DNA from: Palsa-459 sp035510855
GTDB lineage: Bacteria; Actinomycetota; Acidimicrobiia; Acidimicrobiales; RAAP-2
Assembly (NCBI GenBank): GCA_035510855.1
Contig: DATKGG010000069.1
Span: 1 to 64,000 of the forward strand
Length of the DNA stretch: 64,000 nucleotides
Direction: 5' to 3'
The stretch's first letter is position 1. The number at the start of each line of letters is the position of its first letter. Below are positions 1 to 8,806 of this stretch, piece by piece. Under the pieces are notes generated by a model. It saw nothing but the letters and a program-made list of their open reading frames with translations. It had not been told where the DNA came from and did not search any database. The position numbers and the translations under genes are program-made.

Positions 1-1
1 G

Positions 2-1030
2 GACCTCGACCGTTACCGCTACTTGGTGCTGCTCGCCGCCGTCGCCCTCCTGCTCGCGCCGCTTGTGCCGCACGTCGGGCTGAAGATCAACGGCGCGAGG
101 CTGTGGGTCCACGTCAAGGGGATCCAGTTCCAGCCCGTCGAGATCGCCAAGATCCTCTTCGTCGTCTTCTTCGCGTCGTACTTCGCGACGACCAAGGAGC
201 TCCTCACGATCCCGTCACGGCGCATCGGCAACCACCTGTTCGTCGATCCCCGGCCGCTCATCCCGATCGTCGTCATGTGGGGCTTCGCCATCGCGGTGCT
301 CGGCGCCGAGAACGACATCGGCTTCGCGATGCTCCTCTTCACCCTCTTCTTGGTGCTCTTGTGGGTCAGCACCGGCAGGGTCGTGTACCTCGTGATCGGG
401 CTCCTCTTGTTCGGGCTCGGGGCGCTGGTCGCCGCACACTCGTTCTCACAGGTGCACGAGCGCGTGTCGGTGTGGCTCGACCCGTGGAAAGATCCTCGGG
501 GCAGCGGTTATCAGATCATCCAGGGCTGGTTCGCCCTGGCCGCCGGCGGCGTCGGCGGGACCGGGCTCGGGCGCGGCACCGCGGGACTGGGTGCGGGCGT
601 CCCCAACCTGACCTCGGACATGATGTTCGCCGCGATCGGCGAGGAGATGGGGTTCCTCGGGCTCTCCGTCGTCGTCATCGGCTTCACGATGCTCGTCGGA
701 ACCGGCCTCCAGATCGCCCAGCGCGCGCGCAGCGACTTCGCGCGGCTGTGCGCCGTGGGCCTCACCGCGACCCTCGGGTTCCAGGCGTTCTTCATCATGG
801 CCGGGGTGCTCCGCCTGCTGCCGCTGACCGGCATCACGCTGCCGTTCATGGCCTACGGCGGGTCGTCGCTCGTTGCGAACTACGCCCTGCTGGCCCTCCT
901 CATGCGGCTCTCCGAGGAGGCCGAGACGCGACCGACCGCGGGCGACGCCGCCATGGCGGTGGACCTCGCGAGGCCCACTCAGTCGTCGAGCAATGTCTCG
1001 TCGCAGAGGATCGGCACGGGCACGACCTGA
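2..1030 (+). CDS. SEDS peptidoglycan polymerase, FtsW/RodA family (5' truncated)
   Basis: The first in-frame codons read DLDRYRYL, which is interior to a SEDS protein, so the start lies left of the window. The rest is a polytopic membrane protein with the family landmarks: a QPVEIAK motif, the extracellular WLDPWKDPRGSGYQ stretch, the GGVGGTGLGRG loop, SDMMFAAIGEEMGFLG with the catalytic-site Asp, and the final GITLPFMAYGGSS. SEDS proteins polymerise lipid II glycan strands at the membrane with a partner class B penicillin-binding protein. In actinobacteria a copy like this often sits beside pbpA, pstP and pknAB, but those genes would be outside the window. Whether it is the divisome FtsW or a second RodA cannot be settled here. 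Its last 52 bases overlap the 3' end of the opposing DUF151 gene. Confidence 0.93.
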   Translation, partial: DLDRYRYLVLLAAVALLLAPLVPHVGLKINGARLWVHVKGIQFQPVEIAKILFVVFFASYFATTKELLTIPSRRIGNHLFVDPRPLIPIVVMWGFAIAVLGAENDIGFAMLLFTLFLVLLWVSTGRVVYLVIGLLLFGLGALVAAHSFSQVHERVSVWLDPWKDPRGSGYQIIQGWFALAAGGVGGTGLGRGTAGLGAGVPNLTSDMMFAAIGEEMGFLGLSVVVIGFTMLVGTGLQIAQRARSDFARLCAVGLTATLGFQAFFIMAGVLRLLPLTGITLPFMAYGGSSLVANYALLALLMRLSEEAETRPTAGDAAMAVDLARPTQSSSNVSSQRIGTGTT

Positions 1031-1386
1031 CGGAGCGCCACGGCGATCCCGTCGGTCGGACGGCAGTCGAGGACCTGGTGACCCGTTGGCGTCATGAGGT
1101 CGAGCTCGGCGATGATCGTGCCGTTGCGCTCGCCGGTGAACCGGACCGACACGACGTCACTGCCCGTCGCGACGATGACGGCGCTCAGCAGCTCGTGGGT
1201 GCTCGGTCGCACGGCGGTCTCGTTGTCGAGCGCCAGCGCGATCGACTGCGCCTCGGGGAGCCCGATCGGGAAGTCGATCCCACGAAAGGGGGCGTCTGAC
1301 TCGCGGAGGTGCACGATGGGGCTCGGGCTCGGCAGCGAGAAGACGACGTTGATGATCTCCATCAGCTTGAAGACGGGATCGGCCAC
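979..1386 (-). CDS. Bifunctional nuclease family protein (DUF151)
   Basis: This 135-residue protein matches the DUF151 family (bifunctional DNase/RNase fold, also seen in plant stress proteins). It carries the typical middle section FPIGLPEAQSIALALDN, then THELLSAVI and ELDLMTPTGHQVLDCRPTDGIAVALR. No signal peptide or membrane segment is visible. I chose the GTG at 1386 because it overlaps the rodA stop by one base (TAGTG); an ATG at about 1362 is possible. It is the last gene of the long minus-strand series and converges with the ftsW-like gene. Nuclease activity is known for some relatives only and is inferred here. Confidence 0.85.
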   Translation of the reverse strand: MADPVFKLMEIINVVFSLPSPSPIVHLRESDAPFRGIDFPIGLPEAQSIALALDNETAVRPSTHELLSAVIVATGSDVVSVRFTGERNGTIIAELDLMTPTGHQVLDCRPTDGIAVALRQVVPVPILCDETLLDD

Positions 1387-2504
1387 TACGTTGCCCTCGC
1401 GGTCCGTCGGTTGGTGACCGAGAGCACGATGCCCGCCGCAAGAAAGAAGCACACCGCGGCGGAGCCCCCATAGCTGACGAGGGGCAGCGGGATCCCCGTG
1501 ACGGGCATGAGCCCCATGATCATCCCGACATTCTGGAAGCAGCTGAATGCAAAGAACGTGAAGATACCGACCGCGAGGAGCCGGCCGAGGTGGTCCTTCG
1601 CGAGCATCGACGCGCGCAGCATCCTGGCCGCGATCGCGCCGAGGGCCACGATGAGCCCGCTCGCGCCGATGAAGCCGAGCTGCGAGCCGACGACCGAGAA
1701 GATGAAGTCGGTCTGCTGCTCGGGGACGTAGCCGAGCGTCGGGATGCCGTGGAAGAGGCCCTGGCCCCACAGGCCCCCGGCTCCGATCGCGGCCTTCGAC
1801 TCGTTCGTCTGGTACTGGTTCTGCTGCAGGAAGCCCGTGAACCGGACCAGCTGGTAGTGCTGCAGGACGCCGAGGACGACCGCGAGCACCGCGATCCCCG
1901 CGGCGACGAACGTCATGAGGATGAGGAACCGCGGCGGGACGCCCGCGATCGCGAGCATGACCATGAGCACCACCACCATGATGATGGCGGTCCCGAGGTC
2001 CGGCTGGAGGTACACGAGAAAGATCGGCAGCCCCGCCATCAACAAGAGGCGCCAGACGTCGCGCATCGACAGCCCGTCGGGGCGCCGCTCGCAGTACGTC
2101 GCGATCGCGAGGATCATGGCGAGCACCGCGAACTCGGAGGGCTGGACCTGGATGAAGTGGAAGTTGAACCACCGCTGGGACCCGAGGGCGTTCGAGCCGA
2201 TCGGCGTGCGCACGGCGAGCAGCGCGAGGATCGCGAGCACGTACGCGGGGGTCGCAAGCTGCTCGAGCCGCCGGTAGTCCATTCGCGAGACTCCGAGCAT
2301 CACCACAAGTCCCAGGGCGACGAAGATCGCTTGGCGCTTGAGGTAGTAGCGCGGGTCGCTGCCTGCGCCGATGAGGCCAGGGCGCGTCGCGCTGTAGACC
2401 ATGAGCACCCCGAAGGCCGCGACGACGAGCGCGAGGCCCGCCAGCAGGGCGTCGAAGCCGGGGACGCGACGGGCGCCGAGGCTCGGGATCCTCGCGTGGA
2501 TCAC
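1386..2504 (-). CDS. rodA: Rod-shape SEDS glycosyltransferase RodA
   Basis: The 372-residue polytopic protein has the full SEDS layout: an early transmembrane helix ending GVLMVYSATRPG, the motif SQRWFNFHFIQVQPSEFAVLA, then YLQPDLGTAII, and a C-terminal GIPLPLVSYGGSAA. RodA polymerises lipid II during side-wall elongation, paired with a class B PBP. The putative catalytic Asp lies in PEQQTDFIFSVVGSQLG. In most SEDS proteins the segment after it reads GEELG, but here it reads GSQLG, which is unusual. The GTG start at 2504 overlaps the aroE stop by 4 nt (GTGA), and the stop touches the DUF151 gene, so the three are probably co-transcribed. Confidence 0.92.
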   Translation of the reverse strand: MIHARIPSLGARRVPGFDALLAGLALVVAAFGVLMVYSATRPGLIGAGSDPRYYLKRQAIFVALGLVVMLGVSRMDYRRLEQLATPAYVLAILALLAVRTPIGSNALGSQRWFNFHFIQVQPSEFAVLAMILAIATYCERRPDGLSMRDVWRLLLMAGLPIFLVYLQPDLGTAIIMVVVLMVMLAIAGVPPRFLILMTFVAAGIAVLAVVLGVLQHYQLVRFTGFLQQNQYQTNESKAAIGAGGLWGQGLFHGIPTLGYVPEQQTDFIFSVVGSQLGFIGASGLIVALGAIAARMLRASMLAKDHLGRLLAVGIFTFFAFSCFQNVGMIMGLMPVTGIPLPLVSYGGSAAVCFFLAAGIVLSVTNRRTARAT

Positions 2505-3343
2505 GGTGCCGCGACCGCCGCGTGCAGCACCTCGAGCGGTGCAGGGACGCCGAGCCAGATCGAGAGGGCCGCTGCCGACTGGTGCACGAGGACCTCGACG
2601 CCGCCAACCACGCTCGCGCCGCTGGACGCCGCCCGTGCGAGCCAGGGGGTCACGCGAGGATGGTAGACGAGGTCGACCGCCACTTGGCCCGCGCGCAGCG
2701 AGGTGGGCTCGACGAGCGGTGAGGACTGCTCCTCGGTGGTGCCGAGCATCCCGACGGGCGTTGCCTGTACGACCAGGTCGAGCCCGGCCACGTCCTGGGG
2801 TGCGCCGACCCGCGCTGCAGACGCGAGATCCGCGACGCGCAGTGCCTGGTCTTCGCTGCGCGCGATCACGACGACCTCGGTGGCACCGGCTGCTGCGAGC
2901 GCGACGACGGCAGCCCGTGCCGCTCCCCCACCGCCGAGGACCGCGCAACGCAGCCCGCGGACGTCTCGGTGCGCCACGCATGCGATCGCCGCGACCAGTC
3001 CGTCGCCGTCGGTCGACTCGGCGCGGACTCCGCCCGCCGCCGTGCGCGCGAGGCAGTTCGATGCGCCGAGCAGCTCGACCACGGACGCGCGCTCGTCGCA
3101 GTGCTCGACGACCGCGGCCTTGAGCGGCATGGTCACGCTGAGGCCGCGAACGCCGAGCCGGCGGACCGCGTCGACGACGACGGCGGCGTCGCGTTCACTG
3201 GCGCGTAGCGCGATGGAGACGGCGTCGACGCCAAGCGACCGGAACGCCGCGTTGTGCAGCGTCGGCGACAGCGAGTGGGCGACCGGGTCCCCAGCGACCC
3301 CGAAGACCTGTGTCGCGCCAGTCGGTCCCAGCACGGGTGTCAC
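2501..3343 (-). CDS. aroE: Shikimate dehydrogenase
   Basis: This 280-residue enzyme reduces 3-dehydroshikimate to shikimate with NADPH in aromatic amino acid synthesis. The N-terminal substrate motif is clear (GDPVAHSLSPTLHNAAF), as is the catalytic Lys in SVTMPLKAAV. The Rossmann loop reads LGGGGAARAA, and the segment ATPVGMLG near the C-terminus fits the family. The GTG start at 3343 overlaps the mltG stop by 4 nt. The position between mltG and a cell-wall gene follows the usual actinobacterial order (mltG-aroE). Confidence 0.94.
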   Translation of the reverse strand: MTPVLGPTGATQVFGVAGDPVAHSLSPTLHNAAFRSLGVDAVSIALRASERDAAVVVDAVRRLGVRGLSVTMPLKAAVVEHCDERASVVELLGASNCLARTAAGGVRAESTDGDGLVAAIACVAHRDVRGLRCAVLGGGGAARAAVVALAAAGATEVVVIARSEDQALRVADLASAARVGAPQDVAGLDLVVQATPVGMLGTTEEQSSPLVEPTSLRAGQVAVDLVYHPRVTPWLARAASSGASVVGGVEVLVHQSAAALSIWLGVPAPLEVLHAAVAAP

Positions 3344-4458
3344 AGCCTGTCGCGCAAGGCAAGCGCCTCGTTCGCGAGCTGCTGGGCAAAGGTGGACGCG
3401 AATGCCATCTTCCCGGATGCGTCGGAGACGAAGTAGAGCCATGGCCCCGCTGGCGGGTGCAGGGTTGCGTTGAGCGCCTGGGTCGACGGGATGCAGATCG
3501 GCGACGGCGTGAGCCCGATGTGGAGGTAGGTGTTGTACGGGGACTTGACCGCCTCGGTCGCGTGCGTTACTGGTCCGCCGTCCTGGTGCAATGCGTACAG
3601 CACCGTCGCGTCCATCGTGAGGGCCATCGACCGCGCGAGCCGGTTGTAGACGACCCTCGCGACCTTGGGCATGTTGACCGCGTAGTAGCCCTCCTTCTCC
3701 ACGATCGACGCGACCGTCACGAGCTCGTCGGCATTCAGACCATTGCGAGTCGTCGAGGGCACGAGCCCCACCGAGGCGGCGCGCGAGACGAACTGCGCGA
3801 TCATCTGGCTGAGCAGGTCCTTCGGCGACTCGCCGGGCAAGAGCACGTAGGTGCCCGGTGCGAGCAGCCCCTCGAGGGACGTGTGCGACGTCGGCTGGAA
3901 CGGCGAGGGGACCGTGCCGTTGTGCACGTAGGACTCGAACCTGCGTGCGAAGGGCGATCCCATGATGCTCGCCAGGTCCTGGGCAATCTCCCAGGAGGCT
4001 TCGGCGGTCACGACCGTCACGACCTGGGCGTTGGGACCGCTCGAGAGCGCCGCCTTCGCGGCCGAGAACGACGACGACGTCGGGATCTCGTACCAGCCGG
4101 GCTCGACCGTCGGGGTGCCCGTGAGCATCAGGTCGAGACGGAACCCCAGCTCGGACGAGACGATCCCCTTCCCGGCCATCGTGGCAGCAACCTGTCCGAT
4201 CGGCTCGCCGGGCTGGACCTCGAACGCGACGGGTGCACCCGTACCACCGATCGGATAGGCGTCGATGGCGAACCACGCGGGTGCGGCGAGCACGAGGAAC
4301 GCGACGAAGGCCGCCACGAGCCGTCGGCGACGGAACCGACGGCGATGGTCGGTGTCGCGAGCGTGTGACCGCACCCGCGCGGCGGGACTCGCCGGGGGGT
4401 CCACTGCCGCCGCGTCCGCGCCTGAGAACCCCGGCGGCTCCGTCACCGTGCGAGCCAT
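3340..4458 (-). CDS. mltG: Endolytic murein transglycosylase MltG
   Basis: This 372-residue, single-pass membrane protein belongs to the YceG/MltG family, which cuts nascent glycan strands and sets their length. A basic cytoplasmic stretch (RRRFRRRRL) precedes one membrane helix at about residues 45-65. A LysM-like segment follows, and then the catalytic domain with ELVTVASIVEKEGY (catalytic Glu in the family) and SPYNTYLHIGLTPSPICIPS. The ATG at 4458 overlaps ruvX by 16 nt. A GTG at 4446 would give the 4-nt GTGA overlap typical of this operon and is an equally good start. Confidence 0.93.
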   Translation of the reverse strand: MARTVTEPPGFSGADAAAVDPPASPAARVRSHARDTDHRRRFRRRRLVAAFVAFLVLAAPAWFAIDAYPIGGTGAPVAFEVQPGEPIGQVAATMAGKGIVSSELGFRLDLMLTGTPTVEPGWYEIPTSSSFSAAKAALSSGPNAQVVTVVTAEASWEIAQDLASIMGSPFARRFESYVHNGTVPSPFQPTSHTSLEGLLAPGTYVLLPGESPKDLLSQMIAQFVSRAASVGLVPSTTRNGLNADELVTVASIVEKEGYYAVNMPKVARVVYNRLARSMALTMDATVLYALHQDGGPVTHATEAVKSPYNTYLHIGLTPSPICIPSTQALNATLHPPAGPWLYFVSDASGKMAFASTFAQQLANEALALRDRL

Positions 4459-4874
4459 GCCTCGAGGAGGACCACTGCGGCGGCGCTGTCGACGCGACCC
4501 CTGGCGCGCCGCGACGGCACGCCGGCGTCGCGAAGGCGCGCCGAGGCGGTCACGGTCGTGAGTCGCTCGTCGAAGAGGACGACCTCGATACCAGCGGCGC
4601 CGAGCGAGCGACGCAGCTCGTCCGCGAAGCCCGAGGCACTCGCCGCGGCATCGCCGGGCGACCCGTCGAGCCGGAGGGGAAGGCCCACGACGACGGCGAC
4701 CGCGGACTCCTCCTTCGCGATCACCGCGCACCGATCCGCGGCGTCGTGAGCCGCCGGCACCGAGGCCAGCGGAACGGCTATCGAGCGGTCTGCATTACAG
4801 ACCGCGACGCCGATCCGGACCGTGCCGTGATCAAGTGCGAGGACGCGACCGCGCGCCCGGTCGTCATCGGTCAC
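4443..4874 (-). CDS. ruvX: RuvX/YqgF, putative pre-16S rRNA nuclease
   Basis: A 143-residue RNase H-fold protein. The first acidic site lies in LALDHGTVRIGVAVC, the middle motif is VVGLPLRLDG, and the later sites are LFDERLTT and the Asp in RGRVDSAAAVVLLE. In E. coli the homologue finishes the 16S rRNA 5' end. The ATG at 4874 overlaps the alaS stop as ATGA, so translation is probably coupled. The alaS-ruvX-mltG-aroE order matches Mycobacterium. Confidence 0.93.
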   Translation of the reverse strand: MTDDDRARGRVLALDHGTVRIGVAVCNADRSIAVPLASVPAAHDAADRCAVIAKEESAVAVVVGLPLRLDGSPGDAAASASGFADELRRSLGAAGIEVVLFDERLTTVTASARLRDAGVPSRRARGRVDSAAAVVLLEAWLAR

Positions 4875-7441
4875 GCGATGCCGAGCTGCGCTCGGACCGC
4901 GTCCAGCGCGGCGTTGATGCCCGCGGGGTTCTTCCCGCCTGCGAGTGCCACCTCGCTCGAGCCACCGCCACCGCCGCCGATCAAGGCAGCGACCTCGCGC
5001 ACGAGCGCTGCCGCGTCGACGGCGCCGTCGGTGCTGGCGGCGAGTGCGGCGGTGCCGCCCGGGGACGCGCCCGCGAGGACCACCACCCGCGCGCTCGCCT
5101 GGTGGCGAACTGCCCCAGCAAGCGAGCGCAGCTCCTCGCCGGGGCGCCCGTCGGCTCGCGACACGACGACACCGTCCTGTGCGCTCTCGGCGAGTGAGCG
5201 CGCGTCGTTGCGCAGGGCCTGCTCCTTCAGCTTGCCGAGCTCGTGCTCTGCTGCCCGCAATCGGTCGGCGACCTTCTCGACCGCGGCGGGGAGGTGCTCT
5301 GGGTCTGTGTGCAGGACCGCGCTCGCGGCCCCCAAGAGCCGCTCTCGCGACGCCGCGCGTCGCAGCGCCCCGAGGGCCGTCACGGCCTCGATCCGCCTGG
5401 TGTTGGCGCCGATCGAGCTCTCAGAGACGAGCTGGATGGTGCCGATCGCCCCCAGGGCGCGAACGTGCGTGCCGCCGCAGAACTCGAGGGAGTGCGGGCC
5501 GGCGCGCACCACGCGGACCGTCTCGCCGTACTTGTCCCCGAAGAAGGCGACCGCGCCCATCTTCTGGGCCTCCTCGCGAGAGGTCTCCGTGGTCTCAACG
5601 GGCTCGTCGGCGATCACGTCGCGGTTGGCCATCTCGAGGATCGCGTGGTGCTCCTCGTCGGCGATCGCGCCGTGGTGCGAGAAGTCGAACCGCAGGCGAT
5701 CGGGTGCGACGAGCGAGCCCTGCTGGCGGACATGGTCGCCCAAGACGTCGCGCAGCGCGGCGTGCAGCAGGTGCGTGGCGGTGTGGTTTCGACGGATCGC
5801 CTCGCGCCGGTCCCGATCGATCGAGGCGATGGCCTCTTGGCCGGGGTGCAGCGAGCCGCGCACGCGCGCGCGGTGCGCGATCACCCCGGGGAGCGGCGAG
5901 ACCGTGTCGAGCACCTCGGCGGTACCGGACTCCGTCGCGATGGTCCCGGTGTCGCCCACCTGGCCGCCTCCCTCGGCGTAGAAGGGGGTGTGGTCCAAGA
6001 AGATCTCCGAGAGACCGTCAGGGGCCTCCAAGACGGCTTGGATCCGGGCGGTCGCGGTGTAGTGCGCGGCGTCACGCCCGATGAACTGGGCGGGCCCCTC
6101 GGCGTCGAGAAGCGAGCGGTACGCAGACTCGTCAGCGGCGTGCTGGGACTTCGCCGCCGCCCTCGCGCGCTCGCGCTGCTCGCGCATCGCCTCGTCGAAG
6201 CCGACGCGATCGACAGCGATGCCGCGCTCTGCGGCGAGCTCCTCGGTGAGCTCGACGGGGAAGCCATGGGTGTCGTGGAGCCTGAACGCGAGCTCGCCGT
6301 CGATGACCTTGGACGCGGCGACACCGGAGTGCGCCAGGGCCGTCTCCAAGAGCCCGAGACCCGTGCGCAGCGTGCGATCGAACTGCTGCTCTTCGCGCTC
6401 GAGGACCGAGGCGACGAGGTCGCGGTCAGCGACGAGCTGGGGGTACGCGACCTCGAAGGTCCGCACGGCGGCGTCGACCAGCGCGGGCGTCACCGCCGCC
6501 GTCGAGCTCGAGTGTCGGCGCGCGGCAAGGACGGCCCGGCGCACGACGCGTCGCAGCACGTAGCCGCGGCCCTCGTTGCTCGGGAGCACGCCGTCGGCGA
6601 CGAGCATGGTCATGGCCCGGCCATGGTCCGCGATGCGCCGCAGCGCGACGTCGACTGTCTCGTCCTGGCCGTAGGTGCGCCCCGTGATCGACTGGGCCGC
6701 GTCGAGCATGCCGGTGTACAGGTCCGTGCCGAAGATCGAGTCGTGCCCTTGGAGCAGGGCCAAGAACCGGTCGAGGCCCGCACCCGTGTCGATGTTCTTC
6801 TTCGGGAGCTCGTGGGTCGTGCCGTCGTCCAGGCGATTGAGCTCCATGAACACGAGGTTCCAGAACTCGACGTAGCGCTCGTCGGCACCGCTGGCCGGAC
6901 CGCCCTCCGCCCCGTACTCGGGACCCTTGTCGAACCACAGCTCGCTGTCGGTCCCGCACGGGCCCGTGTCGCCCATCGCCCAGATGTTCTCCTCGCCGAG
7001 CCGCTGGAGCCTGCCCGCGGGGAGCCCGATCGTGTCGAGCCAGATCGCCCCCGCCTCGTCGTCGGTCTCATGGACCGTCACCCAGATCCGCTCGCCGTCG
7101 AGTCCGAAGACCTCGGTCACGAGCTCCCAGGCATAGCGGATCGCACCCTCCTTGAAGTAGTCCCCGAAGCTGAAGTTGCCCAGCATCTCGAAGAACGTGC
7201 AGTGCCGCGAGGTCGTGCCGATGAGCTCGATGTCGTTGGCCCGGAAGCACTTCTGCACCGTCACGAGGCGGGGGTGCGGCGGGTGCTCCTCGCCGAGGAA
7301 GTAGGGCTTGAACGGCACCATGCCGGCGATCGTGAAGAGCACCGTCGGATCGTGCGGGATGAGGCTCGCCGACGGCACCGCGAAGTGCCCGCGCTCCTCG
7401 AAGAAGCGGGTGAATGCGTGGCGTACGCCGTTCGCATCCAT
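4871..7441 (-). CDS. alaS: Alanyl-tRNA synthetase
   Basis: At 856 residues this is near the usual AlaRS length. It charges tRNA-Ala and edits mischarged Ser/Gly. The N-terminal catalytic domain has FFEERGHFAVPSASLIP and motif 2-like RHCTFFEMLGNFSFGDYFK. The editing domain has the metal-binding HTATHLLH and CGGTH motifs. The C-terminal C-Ala domain ends in a Gly-rich loop followed by ALAGGKNPAGINAALD. A TAGGCT hexamer lies 7 nt before the ATG, suggesting a leaderless transcript starting here and reading into ruvX. Confidence 0.97.
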   Translation of the reverse strand: MDANGVRHAFTRFFEERGHFAVPSASLIPHDPTVLFTIAGMVPFKPYFLGEEHPPHPRLVTVQKCFRANDIELIGTTSRHCTFFEMLGNFSFGDYFKEGAIRYAWELVTEVFGLDGERIWVTVHETDDEAGAIWLDTIGLPAGRLQRLGEENIWAMGDTGPCGTDSELWFDKGPEYGAEGGPASGADERYVEFWNLVFMELNRLDDGTTHELPKKNIDTGAGLDRFLALLQGHDSIFGTDLYTGMLDAAQSITGRTYGQDETVDVALRRIADHGRAMTMLVADGVLPSNEGRGYVLRRVVRRAVLAARRHSSSTAAVTPALVDAAVRTFEVAYPQLVADRDLVASVLEREEQQFDRTLRTGLGLLETALAHSGVAASKVIDGELAFRLHDTHGFPVELTEELAAERGIAVDRVGFDEAMREQRERARAAAKSQHAADESAYRSLLDAEGPAQFIGRDAAHYTATARIQAVLEAPDGLSEIFLDHTPFYAEGGGQVGDTGTIATESGTAEVLDTVSPLPGVIAHRARVRGSLHPGQEAIASIDRDRREAIRRNHTATHLLHAALRDVLGDHVRQQGSLVAPDRLRFDFSHHGAIADEEHHAILEMANRDVIADEPVETTETSREEAQKMGAVAFFGDKYGETVRVVRAGPHSLEFCGGTHVRALGAIGTIQLVSESSIGANTRRIEAVTALGALRRAASRERLLGAASAVLHTDPEHLPAAVEKVADRLRAAEHELGKLKEQALRNDARSLAESAQDGVVVSRADGRPGEELRSLAGAVRHQASARVVVLAGASPGGTAALAASTDGAVDAAALVREVAALIGGGGGGSSEVALAGGKNPAGINAALDAVRAQLGIA

Positions 7442-7448
7442 CCCTGCG

Positions 7449-7454
7449 AGCCTA
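7449..7454 (-). promoter_or_regulatory. -10-like hexamer TAGGCT before alaS
   Basis: TAGGCT ends 7 nt before the alaS ATG. At this spacing transcription would start at or near the start codon, giving a leaderless mRNA. No convincing -35 is visible. Confidence 0.5.
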
Positions 7455-7477
7455 CCGGCGCACCTATGGGCCCCTAG

Positions 7478-8806
7478 TCAGTCCTGGCGGGGCGCATCGG
7501 CGGCGCGACGTCGCCACGCGTCGCGCTCGGGCTCTTCGCCGTGGGACGACGCGCGCCAGTACGCGGCGTCGACGAGCTCGTCGGGCAGGTACTGCTGGTC
7601 GATAACGCCGCTCGGGTCGTCATGGGGGTAGCGGTAGCCGTCACCATGGCCGAGCGACGCCGCACCGGCGTAGTTGGAGCCGCGCAGGTGCGACGGCACC
7701 TGGGTGTGCGGCCCCTCGCGCACGTCGCGCTGCGCGGCTGCGAGCGCCTGGGTGACGCGGTTGGACTTGGGCGACAGCGAGAGATGGACCGTCGCCTGGG
7801 CGAGGTTGAGCGCGGCCTCGGGCAACCCCACGAGCTCGACGGCGCTGGCCGCAGCCGTCGCGATGAGGAGGGCGGACGGATCGGCCATGCCGATGTCCTC
7901 GCTCGCGAGCACGACCAGTCGGCGTGCGAGGAACCTCGGGGACTCACCTGCCTCGAGCATGCGGGCCAGCCAGTACAGCGCGGCGTTCGGGTCCGAACCG
8001 CGCAACGACTTGATGAACGCACTCGCCTGGTCGTAGTGCTCGTCTCGACCCTGGTGCAGCACCCGGCTGTCACGCGCCTGGACGACGTCGTCGCGCGTCA
8101 CTCGCGTCGAGGAGCTCGCCGCCGGCTCGGCGGATCGCGCCCTCGCGAGGGCGGCGGCGACCTCGAGGCCGCCGAGCAGCGCTCGCCCGTCGCCGTCGGC
8201 CGAGGCGACCAGCAGCTCGCGAGCGTCGTCGTCGAGCCCGACGTCCTCGGCGCGCGCACCGCGCTCGAGGAGCTCGAGCATCGCCGCCTCGTCGAGTGCC
8301 AGGAGCCGGAAGATCGACAGCCGGCTGAGCAGCGGCGCGTTCACCTCGAAGTAGGGGTTCTCCGTCGTCGCCCCCACCAAGACGACCGTGCCCTCCTCGA
8401 CGGCGGGCAGGAGGACGTCCTGCTGGGACGTGCTGAAGCGATGGACCTCGTCGACGAAGAGCACCGTGCGCTGGGCGTGCTCCCCGAGGGCCCGCGACGC
8501 CTCGGCGATCGCCTCGCGCGCCTCGCGGACGCCCGCGCTGGTCGCGCTCAGCGCCACGAACCGGTTCGAGGCACGCTCGGCCACGAGCCGCGCGAGCGTC
8601 GTCTTGCCGCTGCCCGCAGGACCCCACAGGAGCATCGACACGAGCCGACCGCGATCACACAGGACGCGCAGCGTGCCGTGGGGGCCGACGAGGTGGTCCT
8701 GGCCCACCACCTCGTCGAAGGATCGTGGCCGCAGGCGTGCCGCGAGTGGCGCCTGGGCGCTCAGCCGGTCGCGCGCGGCCGCGTCGAAGAGCCCCGGATC
8801 GCTCAC
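7478..8806 (-). CDS. rarA: Replication-associated recombination protein A (MgsA/RarA AAA+ ATPase)
   Basis: This 442-residue clamp-loader-like AAA+ ATPase acts at stalled replication forks. Visible are the N-terminal RPRSFDEVVGQDHLVG, Walker A WGPAGSGKTT, Walker B VLFVDEVHRF, sensor-1 LVGATTENP, and the family-specific C-terminal part with YDQASAFIKSLRGSDPNAALY, ASEDIGMADP and the closing tail DDPSGVIDQQYLPDEL. The GTG start at 8806 overlaps the aspS stop by 4 nt. RarA between aspS and alaS is the order known from mycobacteria. Confidence 0.96.
   Translation of the reverse strand: MSDPGLFDAAARDRLSAQAPLAARLRPRSFDEVVGQDHLVGPHGTLRVLCDRGRLVSMLLWGPAGSGKTTLARLVAERASNRFVALSATSAGVREAREAIAEASRALGEHAQRTVLFVDEVHRFSTSQQDVLLPAVEEGTVVLVGATTENPYFEVNAPLLSRLSIFRLLALDEAAMLELLERGARAEDVGLDDDARELLVASADGDGRALLGGLEVAAALARARSAEPAASSSTRVTRDDVVQARDSRVLHQGRDEHYDQASAFIKSLRGSDPNAALYWLARMLEAGESPRFLARRLVVLASEDIGMADPSALLIATAAASAVELVGLPEAALNLAQATVHLSLSPKSNRVTQALAAAQRDVREGPHTQVPSHLRGSNYAGAASLGHGDGYRYPHDDPSGVIDQQYLPDELVDAAYWRASSHGEEPERDAWRRRAADAPRQD

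Noticed and set aside
5243..7477. A 744-codon open frame on the plus strand
   Set aside because: It lies wholly opposite alaS, its translation shows no family features, and long antisense frames are expected in GC-rich coding DNA.
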